Below are positions 1 through 7,563 of a stretch of DNA of 18,117 nucleotides, piece after piece. Each line of letters opens with the position of its first letter. Within the stretch, counting starts at the first letter, position 1. The notes below the pieces were generated by a model, which was not told the origin of the DNA, searched no databases, and saw only the letters and a program-made list of their open reading frames with translations. The stretch is from Clostridia bacterium (GTDB lineage: Bacteria; Bacillota; Clostridia; TANB77; CAG-508): the NCBI GenBank assembly GCA_900754285.1, contig CAAECB010000045.1, positions 1 through 18,117 on the forward strand, given 5' to 3'. A program made the position numbers and the translations under genes.

Positions 1-27
1 AAATATAAAAGTGAGGTAGTAGAATAA
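1..27 (+). CDS. 3' end of the gene upstream of hsdR (partial)
   Basis: Reading from base 1 gives KYKSEVVE and then TAA at 25-27. That stop overlaps the hsdR ATG at 27-29 by one base (TAATG), the usual sign of translational coupling inside an operon. In type I restriction loci the gene ahead of hsdR is normally hsdS or hsdM, so this is probably the C-terminus of one of them. Only eight residues are visible, so the identity comes from context alone, and a chance open frame cannot be excluded. Confidence 0.45.
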   Translation, partial: KYKSEVVE

Positions 28-3000
28 TGAGTAATAATATAATATCTGAAAATGACAATTCAACAGTATTAACTGAATACAATTCCTTGGAAAGAAAAGC
101 TACTTCATATCAAAGTGAAGCTGAACTTGAAGCTGAATTTATTAATATATTAAAAGATCAATCTTATGAGTATTTAAATATTAATAATGAAAAAGATTTA
201 ATTATAAATTTAAGAAAACAATTAGAAAAATTAAATAAAATTAAATTTACAGATAAAGAATGGAATGAATTATTTAATAATTATATTGCTAATCCTAATG
301 ATGGAATAATTGAAAAAACAAGAAAAATTCAAGAAGATTATAAATATTCATTACAGCTTGAAAATGGTGAATTAAAAAACATTTATTTAATGTATAAGGA
401 AAAAAATAGAATATATGATAATCATTTACAAGTAATAAATCAATATGAAGTTGAAACAGACAAAAGGAAAAATAGATATGATGTAACTATATTGGTTAAT
501 GGATTACCAATGGTGCATGTCGAGTTAAAAAGAAGGGGTGTCGAACTTAGACAAGCATTTAATCAAATAGAAAGATATCAAAGAGATTCATTTTGGTATA
601 ATTCAGGATTATTCAATTATGTTCAAATATTTGTAATAAGTAATGGAACAGCTACTAAATATTATTCAAATACAACAAGATATAAACATATAGAAGGAAG
701 AAAAGTAAAAAAATCTCAATCTTTTGAATTTTCATCATATTGGGCAGATCAGAATAATAATGTAATATGTGATTTGGAAGATTTTGCTAGAACATTTTTA
801 TGTAAAAGGACATTATTAAATATAATAACAAAATATTGTATCTTTACATCTGAAGAAGATTTATTAGTAATGCGTCCATATCAAATTACTGCAACAGAAA
901 AGATTATTAATAAATTAGAAATAGCAAATAATTATAATAAATTTGGAAGTACATATGCTGGTGGGTATATATGGCATACAACAGGTTCAGGAAAGACATT
1001 AACATCATTTAAAACGGCTCAAATTGCTAGCCAGCTTGATTATATAGATAAAGTCTTATTTGTTGTTGATAGAAAAGATTTGGATTATCAAACAATGAAA
1101 GAATATGATAGATTCAAAAAAGACTGTGCTAATTCAAATACTAATATAAAGGTTTTAGAACAACAACTTACCAGTCCAGATTCAAAAATAATAATAACTA
1201 CAATTCAAAAATTAGATGGTTTTATAAAGAAAAATACAGAACATAGTTCATATAATAAAAAGGTAGTATTTATTTTTGATGAATGTCATAGAAGTCAATT
1301 TGGAGATATGCATAAAAATATAATTAAAAGATTTAAAAAATGGGTAATATTTGGATTTACAGGAACTCCAATATTTACCCAAAATGCTCAAACTAAAAAA
1401 GGAATAATGCAAACAACAGGGCAAGTATTTGGAGATAGACTTCATACATATACAATAGTTAATGCCATAAATGATAAAAATGTTCTCCCATTTAGATATG
1501 AATACGTTGGAAGAGTTGATATAAAAGATAATGTAAAAGACGAAAAAGTATATAAAATTGATATTGAAAAGGCATATGATAATAAGGCTAGAATTAAAGC
1601 AATAACTGATTATATAATAGAACACTATAATACGAAGACTAAAAATATGGAAAGCTATACTTATAAGACACTAGATAATGTAGTAGAAGTGGCAAAAAAT
1701 AGAGATGCTAAACAGTTAAAAAGTGTATCCAATATAAGAGGATTTAACTCAATATTTGCGGTTTCAAATATTGATATGGCTAAAAAATATTATAATGAAT
1801 TTAAAAATAATAAAAGTCATAATTTAAAAATTGCATTAATCTATAGTTATAGTGCAAATGATGAGGTAGCAGATGGTGTATATGATGAAAATTCAGAAAC
1901 CACAGAAGGCCTAAATAAAAGTGATAGAGATTTTTTGGAATCTGCAATTAATGATTATAATGAAATGTTTGGAACAAGTTATGATACATCAGGAGAAAAA
2001 TTTCAGAACTACTATAAGGATGTTTCATTAAGAATGAAGAATAAAGAAATAGACATTTTAATTGTAGCCAATATGTTTTTAACAGGATTTGATGCGGTTA
2101 CACTTAATACATTATGGTGTGACAAGAATTTAAAATATCATGGATTGATACAAAGTTTTTCAAGAACGAATAGAATATTAAATTCAGTAAAAACATATGG
2201 AAATATAGTATCTTTTAGAAATCTTGAAAAAGAATTAAATGATGCACTTTCTCTATTTGGAGATAATAATGCATCTGGGATAGTACTATTAAAACCATAT
2301 AAGGATTACTATTATGGTTATAAAGATGAAAAAGGAAAAGACTTTCCAGGCTATGAAGAATTAGTAAAACAATTAAAAGAAAAATTTCCATTAGGAAAAC
2401 CTATTGTAGGTGAACAGAATCAAAAAGAGTTTATTAAATTATATGGAGCAATATTAAAAGTAACAAATATCTTAAATTCATTTGATCAATTTAAAGATGA
2501 ACAATTATTAAATGAAAGAGATACTCAAGATTATCATAGTATTTATCAAGATATATATGATGACTTTAGAAATAGAGCTAAAGTAGATGCTGTGGATATA
2601 TCAGAAGATATTGTTTTTGAAATGGAATTAATTAAACAAATAGAAGTTAATATTGATTATATTTTAGCATTAGTTAAGAAATATCATGACAGTAATATGG
2701 AAGATAAAGAGGTGTTAATTACAATTAATAAAGCTATTACTGCTAGCCCAGATTTAAGAAATAAAAAAGATTTGATTATGGCTTTCATAGACTCCTTAAA
2801 TATTGAATCAGATGTATATGCTGATTTTGAAAAATTTATGAATAGTAAGAAAAAAGAAGAATTGGATAAAATAATTGAAGAAGAAAATCTTAATCCAAAA
2901 GAAACATATAGATTTATTCAAAGATCATTTGAAAAAGGAAGTGTTGAAACAGAGGGAACAGAGATTTCTTCAATGCTGCCACCAATGTCTATGTTTTCAA

Positions 3001-3188
3001 AAGATAAAGCAAGATTAAAGAAAAAGAACAAAGTAATTGAAAAAATACTTAATTTCTTTGATAAATTCTTTAGTATTACTAGTGGCTCATCACTAAAAAA
3101 TGAAGTAACATATATTATTTCGGATGAAAAAGGAGATGAACAATATTTAATGGTTGCTGAAGGTGAAGAAGAATATAAAAAAGAATAA
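27..3188 (+). CDS. hsdR: Type I restriction enzyme R (motor/nuclease) subunit HsdR
   Basis: This is the DNA-translocating, DNA-cutting subunit of a type I restriction-modification complex. With HsdM and HsdS it pumps unmethylated DNA using ATP and cleaves it at a distance. The 1053-residue length is normal for the family. The N-terminal PD-(D/E)xK nuclease is visible as D152 ... E166-L-K168 within RYDVTILVNG / VHVELK. The SF2 helicase follows: Walker A HTTGSGKT (317-324), Walker B DECH (418-421), motif III GFTGTP (443-448) and motif VI QSFSRTNR (709-716). The C-terminal 250 residues are helical and charged, as expected of the HsdM-binding tail. The start at 27 has an upstream GAGGT and overlaps the preceding stop codon. 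No frameshift is seen and the nuclease and motor residues are intact, so the subunit should be active. The hsdM and hsdS genes presumably lie to the left of the window. Confidence 0.97.
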   Translation: MSNNIISENDNSTVLTEYNSLERKATSYQSEAELEAEFINILKDQSYEYLNINNEKDLIINLRKQLEKLNKIKFTDKEWNELFNNYIANPNDGIIEKTRKIQEDYKYSLQLENGELKNIYLMYKEKNRIYDNHLQVINQYEVETDKRKNRYDVTILVNGLPMVHVELKRRGVELRQAFNQIERYQRDSFWYNSGLFNYVQIFVISNGTATKYYSNTTRYKHIEGRKVKKSQSFEFSSYWADQNNNVICDLEDFARTFLCKRTLLNIITKYCIFTSEEDLLVMRPYQITATEKIINKLEIANNYNKFGSTYAGGYIWHTTGSGKTLTSFKTAQIASQLDYIDKVLFVVDRKDLDYQTMKEYDRFKKDCANSNTNIKVLEQQLTSPDSKIIITTIQKLDGFIKKNTEHSSYNKKVVFIFDECHRSQFGDMHKNIIKRFKKWVIFGFTGTPIFTQNAQTKKGIMQTTGQVFGDRLHTYTIVNAINDKNVLPFRYEYVGRVDIKDNVKDEKVYKIDIEKAYDNKARIKAITDYIIEHYNTKTKNMESYTYKTLDNVVEVAKNRDAKQLKSVSNIRGFNSIFAVSNIDMAKKYYNEFKNNKSHNLKIALIYSYSANDEVADGVYDENSETTEGLNKSDRDFLESAINDYNEMFGTSYDTSGEKFQNYYKDVSLRMKNKEIDILIVANMFLTGFDAVTLNTLWCDKNLKYHGLIQSFSRTNRILNSVKTYGNIVSFRNLEKELNDALSLFGDNNASGIVLLKPYKDYYYGYKDEKGKDFPGYEELVKQLKEKFPLGKPIVGEQNQKEFIKLYGAILKVTNILNSFDQFKDEQLLNERDTQDYHSIYQDIYDDFRNRAKVDAVDISEDIVFEMELIKQIEVNIDYILALVKKYHDSNMEDKEVLITINKAITASPDLRNKKDLIMAFIDSLNIESDVYADFEKFMNSKKKEELDKIIEEENLNPKETYRFIQRSFEKGSVETEGTEISSMLPPMSMFSKDKARLKKKNKVIEKILNFFDKFFSITSGSSLKNEVTYIISDEKGDEQYLMVAEGEEEYKKE

Positions 3189-3190
3189 AG

Positions 3191-3232
3191 ATAATAAAAA
3201 GCGAAAACATATTGATTTTTGCTTTTTATTAT
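3191..3232 (+). terminator. Terminator-like hairpin after hsdR
   Basis: A perfect 12-bp inverted repeat (ATAATAAAAAGC at 3191-3202, GCTTTTTATTAT at 3221-3232) is extended inward by AAAA/TTTT. It begins three bases past the hsdR stop. The T-rich right arm fits a rho-independent terminator, and the mirrored A-rich left arm could also act on the other strand. It separates hsdR from the RT leader. Confidence 0.55.
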
Positions 3233-3315
3233 GCTTTAGCATTGTAAAACGATACACACTTCACTATATATGTGAGATTAAAAGGCTTAATAAATCTTTT
3301 TTTAGGTGATATAAT

Positions 3316-3462
3316 ATGAAAGTTATTTCTTTGATATTTGTTTTAGTAAAATTGATTATATCAAAGGACTTTCTTTTTGTACATTCCGAAACCATTTTTA
3401 CACTATTTTTGACAAATAATATAAAATATGATATATTTATATTGCTTTATACAAAGGTATAA
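3316..3462 (+). CDS. Possible 48-residue hydrophobic peptide (weak)
   Basis: The ATG at 3316 is preceded by AGGTG at 3304-3308 and opens a 48-codon frame ending TAA at 3460. The product starts MKVISLIFVLVKLIISK and is rich in Ile, Leu and Phe, so it could enter a membrane like a small type I toxin or leader peptide. Against it, the codons overlap the inverted repeat 3318-3373 and the RT promoter, and AT-rich intergenic DNA easily gives such frames. A TATAAT at 3310-3315 directly abuts the ATG, which is awkward for a normal leader. No family is recognised. It is listed so that it is not lost. Confidence 0.15.
   Translation: MKVISLIFVLVKLIISKDFLFVHSETIFTLFLTNNIKYDIFILLYTKV
3318..3378 (+). terminator. 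Two-part stem-loop followed by a T run
   Basis: GAAAGT (3318-3323) pairs with ACTTTC (3368-3373), and CTTTGATAT (3329-3337) pairs with ATATCAAAG (3358-3366). This gives 15 base pairs interrupted by one asymmetric internal loop. Five T residues follow at 3374-3378. It resembles an intrinsic terminator or the 3' end of a small RNA, and may shield the RT leader promoter from upstream transcription. Confidence 0.4.
3409..3437 (+). promoter_or_regulatory. Promoter for the RT leader RNA
   Basis: A perfect -35 box TTGACA (3409-3414) sits exactly 17 bp ahead of TATATT (3432-3437), predicting a transcript start near 3443-3446. That places about 300 nt of leader before the RT start codon at 3749. A second TATAAT at 3458-3463 has no good -35. 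A third possible promoter (TTAATA 3287-3292, 17 bp, TATAAT 3310-3315) lies further upstream. Confidence 0.55.
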
Positions 3463-3748
3463 TGGTAATGGATTGTTGTCAATACTTTATTGATAATTTC
3501 TATCATATAGTATAGACAGAGTGATGTTAACATAAATGATACACACAATATCTTCATTGTTAATAAGCTCCTTTCTATGATTATTATAACATAATCTGTG
3601 ATTGCAATATTAGACAGCTGAGTTCAAATACACAATTTTATAATTTGTATGAATTATAAAATCAAGAACCCAAGTTTTGTATATGCCCATTAGTTAAGGA
3701 GTGCTGTCTTCCATACTAATGGGCATTGTGCATTTTAGGAGATGGTTT
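3444..3748 (+). ncRNA. Candidate structured ncRNA upstream of the reverse transcriptase
   Basis: This roughly 300-nt stretch has no convincing gene but is dense in nested inverted repeats. Stem A has outer pairs TGTC/GACA (3477-3480, 3515-3518) and ATAC/GTAT (3482-3485, 3510-3513) around TGATA/TATCA (3491-3495, 3501-3505). Stem B is TTAAC-AATGA/TCATT-GTTAA (3527-3563). Stem C is GATTAT/ATAATC (3579-3596). Stem D is an 11-bp AT hairpin (3635-3645, 3652-3662) framed by GTTC/GAAC. Stem E is the 12-bp hairpin at 3683-3726. A segment at 3612-3618 can pair with the loop of stem E. Defence RTs and retrons typically carry such an RNA immediately 5' of the RT as template and primer. The ends given are inferred from the promoter and the RT start; an unusually structured 5' UTR is the alternative. 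Confidence 0.4.
3683..3726 (+). repeat. 12-bp hairpin just before the RT gene, with pseudoknot potential
   Basis: ATGCCCATTAGT (3683-3694) and ACTAATGGGCAT (3715-3726) are exact reverse complements around a 20-nt loop. It is the most GC-rich stem in the leader and ends 10 bases before the RT ribosome binding site. The loop contains GCTGTCT (3703-3709), the exact complement of AGACAGC at 3612-3618. Confidence 0.75.
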
Positions 3749-5095
3749 ATGAAAGTAAATATTTATAATATAAAAAATAATGGGAAAAGAAAATATGCTC
3801 ATTTTGATAAAAGATTAGGCTTAAAAGAATCATATAAATATATATCTGATCCTGAAAACATTGAGAAGCACAACTTTTATCCTTTTATATATTATGAGAA
3901 AAAGATATATAAATTTAATAAAGAAAATGGATTGAAAGAAAAAAAAAGACCAATATGCTATGCTTCGCATATAGATAGATGTATATATCAATATTATGCA
4001 TACATTTTAAATAATATGTATAATGAGAAAGTTAATAAACTTAATATAGATGAATGTGCAATAGCATATAGAGACAATAAAAGAAAATCTAATATTCATT
4101 TTGCAAAAGAAGTCTTTGATTTTATAAAACAAGCTCAAAATGCATATATAATTGTTGGAGATTTCAAGGGATTTTTTGATAATTTAGATCATGCATATTT
4201 AAAAGAACAACTTTGCAAGATAATGAATGTTGAAAAATTGCCAAATGATATGTATGCAATTTTTAAGAGTATGACTAAATTTTCCAAATGTCAATTGGAG
4301 GATATATTGATTTTGAATGGATTAAATAATAGTTATAAAGATATAAAAGAATTGAATTCTCATGAAACTGTGATGGATTTAGAAACATTTAAAAAATTTA
4401 AAAAGGCCAATTTGATAAAAAATAAAAACAGATTTGGAATACCTCAAGGCTCATCATTAAGTGGGATATTTTCGAATATTTATATGATGGATTTTGATTA
4501 CAAGATGAAAAAATTAGCTAACAGTAATAATGGTTTATATAGAAGATATAGTGATGACTTTATATTAATAGTTTCTTGTAAAGATATAAAGACATTTAAA
4601 GCTTTTTATGATGAAACTATAAATATTATAAATTGTACACCGGGAGTTTATATTGAGAAGGATAAAACTAAAGTATATTTTTATTTGAATAATACTATAA
4701 AAAATCTTACAAATATTGTAATACCAGAAATAAAAGATAAAACAAATATAATTAATTATCTGGGTTTTTCTTTTGATGGTAATTCTATATCAATACGTCA
4801 AAAAACATATGGAAAGTATATTTATCGAATGCGTAGAAAAATTGATGGAATTGAAAGATGTAATGGTATTACATATAAAGGAAATAAGATTAGTTATGAT
4901 AAGGTATATGAAAAATATTCAAAAAAAGGATTAACAAGAGGTGAAAAGAAAAGCAACTTTATTTCTTACGTTAGATCATCTAATAAAATATTTAAAGATG
5001 AAAAAAATATTTCAAACATTGAAAAGAATCACATGAGAAAAATTGCAAAAGTGATTAAACAAAAACGCATTAAGTATAGTAAAAAAGATTTATAA
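3749..5095 (+). CDS. Solitary reverse transcriptase, probably a defence-associated (DRT/UG-class) RT
   Basis: This 448-residue protein is an RNA-directed DNA polymerase. Motif A is VGDFKGFFDNLDH (136-148, catalytic D138), motif B is IPQGSSLSGIFSNIYM (231-246), motif C is YSDD (267-270), and YLGFSFDG (337-344) lies in the palm-thumb region. The remaining 100 residues are basic and probably bind RNA. There is no group II intron maturase or endonuclease domain, no integrase, and no clear retron VTG signature. With the structured leader and the neighbouring restriction gene, it best fits the chromosomal RTs that stop phage by making cDNA from an adjacent ncRNA. The YLGFxFDG...IR element and leader layout recall DRT2/UG2, but that subclass is a recollection, not a search result. 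The ATG at 3749 is preferred over an in-frame GTG at 3701 because AGGAGA lies 6 nt upstream and the GTG start would run through the leader hairpin. Confidence 0.9.
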   Translation: MKVNIYNIKNNGKRKYAHFDKRLGLKESYKYISDPENIEKHNFYPFIYYEKKIYKFNKENGLKEKKRPICYASHIDRCIYQYYAYILNNMYNEKVNKLNIDECAIAYRDNKRKSNIHFAKEVFDFIKQAQNAYIIVGDFKGFFDNLDHAYLKEQLCKIMNVEKLPNDMYAIFKSMTKFSKCQLEDILILNGLNNSYKDIKELNSHETVMDLETFKKFKKANLIKNKNRFGIPQGSSLSGIFSNIYMMDFDYKMKKLANSNNGLYRRYSDDFILIVSCKDIKTFKAFYDETINIINCTPGVYIEKDKTKVYFYLNNTIKNLTNIVIPEIKDKTNIINYLGFSFDGNSISIRQKTYGKYIYRMRRKIDGIERCNGITYKGNKISYDKVYEKYSKKGLTRGEKKSNFISYVRSSNKIFKDEKNISNIEKNHMRKIAKVIKQKRIKYSKKDL

Positions 5096-5180
5096 TTTTG
5101 TGCGTAAAGGTAAATTATGAAAATTTTGATAGATTATACAATATGTATTCAATAATACAAAATTTAAAAGGTTATAAAAT

Positions 5181-5224
5181 AAAGTGCAACTTTTACATTT
5201 TTTAAAGTGCAAAAATTGCACTTT
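5181..5224. promoter_or_regulatory. Triple AAAGTGCAA operator-like sites upstream of fic
   Basis: The 9-mer AAAGTGCAA occurs at 5181-5189 and 5204-5212, and inverted as TTGCACTTT at 5216-5224. The last two form a perfect hairpin with a 3-nt loop. The cluster ends five bases before the -35 box of the fic promoter, a suitable place for a regulator. The Fic protein's own C-terminal winged helix is the obvious candidate, but that is inference. Confidence 0.45.
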
Positions 5225-5229
5225 TAATA

Positions 5230-5258
5230 TTGATATTATATCAGATAACTGATATAAT
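5230..5258 (+). promoter_or_regulatory. fic promoter overlapped by a palindrome
   Basis: TTGATA (5230-5235), a 17-bp spacer and a perfect TATAAT (5253-5258) make a strong vegetative promoter. The palindrome TTATATCAG-ATAA-CTGATATAA (5236-5257, 9-bp arms) fills the spacer and most of the -10 box. A protein bound there would block RNA polymerase. The gene's AGGAGGT is at 5268-5274, 6 nt before the ATG. Confidence 0.65.
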
Positions 5259-5280
5259 ATATATGTAGGAGGTATTTCTA

Positions 5281-6339
5281 ATGGATAAAAAAGAAGATTG
5301 GAATTTAGAATTATCAGAATATATCAAACAAGGTGAACCAAATCGAGTAGAAAAAACTAAAACATGGGAAACAGCAATTGGTTTGCAAGATGTAGATGGA
5401 TTAAAACCTTCAAAATACTTAATAAAAACTGCTAAAGAACATATTGAAGGAACAATAGATATTGAAGAAGTAAAAACAAGAATAGATGAATATTATGAAG
5501 TTCAAGGTAGTAGAAAAAACTTTGAAAAAGAGAGCGAGGAAGCTGATAAAGTTGCAGTAAGGATTACAGAAATATTAAGCGAAAAAGCATTTAATTTTTC
5601 ACCAACAGAATTATTAAATATTCATAAAAGATTATTTAAAGAGGTATTTGATGGAGCAGGAGTATATAGGGATTATAACTTTACTAAAAAAGAATGGGTA
5701 TTAAATGGAGATACAGTAATATATGCACCATTTGATACAATAAAAGAAACATTAGAATATGATTTTGACCAAGAGAAAAATTTTTTATATAAAGGATTAA
5801 GTCTAGATGAATCTATAAAACATTTATGCAAATTCACATCAAATATTTGGCAAGTGCATCCATTTTGTGAAGGAAATACAAGAACAACAGCAGTATTTAT
5901 TATAAAATATCTAAGAACTTTTGGATTTGATATTAATGATGAAGTATTTGCTGAAAATTCATGGTATTTTAGAAATTCATTAGTAAGAGCTAATTACAAA
6001 AATTTTGAAAAAAATGTATTCGAGGATACTTCATTTTTAGAAAAATTCTTTTATAATTTATTAACAAATAGTAACTATGAATTAAAGAATAGATATACAC
6101 ATATAGATAATATTCAAAGTGCAAATGAAAATAAATTAAAGGGCAATAATTGCACTTTAGAAGAACAAGCAATTATAAATATATTAAAAGTAAATCCAGC
6201 AACAAACCAAGAAGAAATTGCAAAACAAATTAATAAATCTGTAAGAACTGTCAAAACATATATGGCAGAAATGCAAGAAAAAGGATTAATAGAAAGAAAA
6301 AACGGCAAGAAAAATGGAGAATGGATAGTAATTTTATAA
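5281..6339 (+). CDS. Fic-family protein with VbhA-like N-terminus and winged-helix C-terminus
   Basis: Fic enzymes transfer AMP or related groups from nucleotides to target proteins. The catalytic loop HPFCEGNTR (193-201) matches HPFxxGNxR with all key residues. The N-terminus (about 28-72: AIGLQDVDGLKPSKYL, then a HIEGTID helix) aligns by eye with VbhA-type Fic antitoxins, here fused to the enzyme. The usual inhibitory S/TxxxE(G/N) appears as LxxxDG at that position, so the autoinhibitory residue may be altered. Residues 291-349 form a winged helix (TNQEEIAKQINKSVRTVKTY) and would let the protein repress its own promoter, which carries a palindrome and three AAAGTGCAA sites. The 352-residue length suits single-protein Fic regulators. 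A decayed partial copy lies at 7564-7665. The protein may be a self-contained toxin-antitoxin-like or signalling unit; its target is unknown. Confidence 0.93.
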   Translation: MDKKEDWNLELSEYIKQGEPNRVEKTKTWETAIGLQDVDGLKPSKYLIKTAKEHIEGTIDIEEVKTRIDEYYEVQGSRKNFEKESEEADKVAVRITEILSEKAFNFSPTELLNIHKRLFKEVFDGAGVYRDYNFTKKEWVLNGDTVIYAPFDTIKETLEYDFDQEKNFLYKGLSLDESIKHLCKFTSNIWQVHPFCEGNTRTTAVFIIKYLRTFGFDINDEVFAENSWYFRNSLVRANYKNFEKNVFEDTSFLEKFFYNLLTNSNYELKNRYTHIDNIQSANENKLKGNNCTLEEQAIINILKVNPATNQEEIAKQINKSVRTVKTYMAEMQEKGLIERKNGKKNGEWIVIL

Positions 6340-6446
6340 TAAGAAAATGAAAATATTTAAATTAATGAAATTATATATTATGCTGATAAATATATTAGTA
6401 ATTGTAGAAGATGGTAAAAATATAAAGATAAATAAAGGAGAAAAAA

Positions 6447-7562
6447 ATGTACTATGGATTTATTTTAACAAATTGTATGTATCCTATAGATAAAAGATTG
6501 GAATTGAAAAATTGTTGCTTTGATAATCCTAGAACATCTCAAGAAATTAGAGCAGTTGCTCAGATTTTAAAAAAAGCAAATTATATAGAAAATACTCCTA
6601 TACCAGAAACATATGAACAATTTGGTAAGGAAGTAATAAACTTAGAAATGATAGTAGATAAATATTTTGAAAGATATAACTTAAATAAAAAATATTTATA
6701 CACGAGAAATGGAAAAAAATATAGTGATATTTATTATAAAATGGCAAAAAATTGGGTGATTTTGAGATATGACACAAATTGTGAATTTCAAAATAGTGAT
6801 TATGGTTATAAAAAATATAAAGAGATAATTTCATATATTGATTTATTAACATTTTTGTCATTTCCAGAAGGTTCATACAGAAATAATGGACTTTTAATAC
6901 CAGAAAGCTTTGATTTTTTTGAGATAAAGTCAATAGATAAAACAATACACAATATAATAATTAATTTATTAGTTTTATCGACAGCAAGAACAGATGAAGA
7001 AGAAAACAATAATGTTAAATTTTGTATATTTAATAAAATCTATCATAAATTTTTAGAATCAGAAAACTTAATAATGAAATCAGAAAAAAATGAAGTAATA
7101 AATTATATAGCAGATAATATAAGTAACTATATATCAATGGAAGATAAAAAGATGAGAATTATGTCATTAGTATCAATACTAGAATTATTATTGACTCACA
7201 AGCCAGATTCTAATAGATATAACATAGAAGATTCTATAAGAAAACAATTTTGTAATAAAATCTTAATTTTACTATATTTAAAATATAAAAATATAAATTA
7301 TGTTGAAGAAGAAAGATATTTATTAATGATTTATGATTTAAGATCAGCAATAGCTCATGGAAATTTTGAACAAATAGATACTATTGCAAAAAAAATGGAT
7401 AAATGGCTTTTAAATAATTCAATTGATTATAAGAAATATTATGAAGGATTTGATACCGATATAGTTTTTGAATATATAGAAGAATCATTAGAAAAATATG
7501 TAAGAACTTCAATAAAAATGTTTCTAGAAGATCAGAATTTGATTGAATTGTTAAAAAAATAA
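6447..7562 (+). CDS. HEPN-domain protein, probable ApeA-like defence RNase
   Basis: This 371-residue protein has no signal peptide or clear membrane span. Its C-terminal third has the pattern of an Apea-like HEPN domain: helices around ILELLLTH (245-251), EDSIRKQFCNKILILL (261-276), and then YDLRSAIAHGNF (296-307). The last contains the RNase motif Rx4H as R299-SAIA-H304. HEPN proteins with an intact Rx4H usually cut RNA, often tRNA or rRNA, on phage infection or as toxins. The N-terminal 240 residues are not recognised and may be the sensor. The RBS AAAGGAG lies 6 nt before the ATG. No antitoxin or MNT partner is adjacent; the gene stands 107 bp after fic. It could be one polypeptide that senses and cuts, as ApeA does. 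The HEPN assignment rests on motif and helix pattern only. Confidence 0.6.
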   Translation: MYYGFILTNCMYPIDKRLELKNCCFDNPRTSQEIRAVAQILKKANYIENTPIPETYEQFGKEVINLEMIVDKYFERYNLNKKYLYTRNGKKYSDIYYKMAKNWVILRYDTNCEFQNSDYGYKKYKEIISYIDLLTFLSFPEGSYRNNGLLIPESFDFFEIKSIDKTIHNIIINLLVLSTARTDEEENNNVKFCIFNKIYHKFLESENLIMKSEKNEVINYIADNISNYISMEDKKMRIMSLVSILELLLTHKPDSNRYNIEDSIRKQFCNKILILLYLKYKNINYVEEERYLLMIYDLRSAIAHGNFEQIDTIAKKMDKWLLNNSIDYKKYYEGFDTDIVFEYIEESLEKYVRTSIKMFLEDQNLIELLKK

Positions 7563-7563
7563 G

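Noticed and set aside
3701..3748. GTG start for the RT adding 16 residues
   Set aside because: It would begin in the loop of the leader hairpin with no well-placed ribosome site of its own, while the ATG at 3749 has AGGAGA 6 nt upstream.
3444..5095. Diversity-generating retroelement, group II intron or classical retron
   Set aside because: No template/variable repeat pair or variable target gene was seen, no maturase or HNH domain follows the RT, and the retron VTG signature and a clear a1/a2 msr-msd layout were not found.
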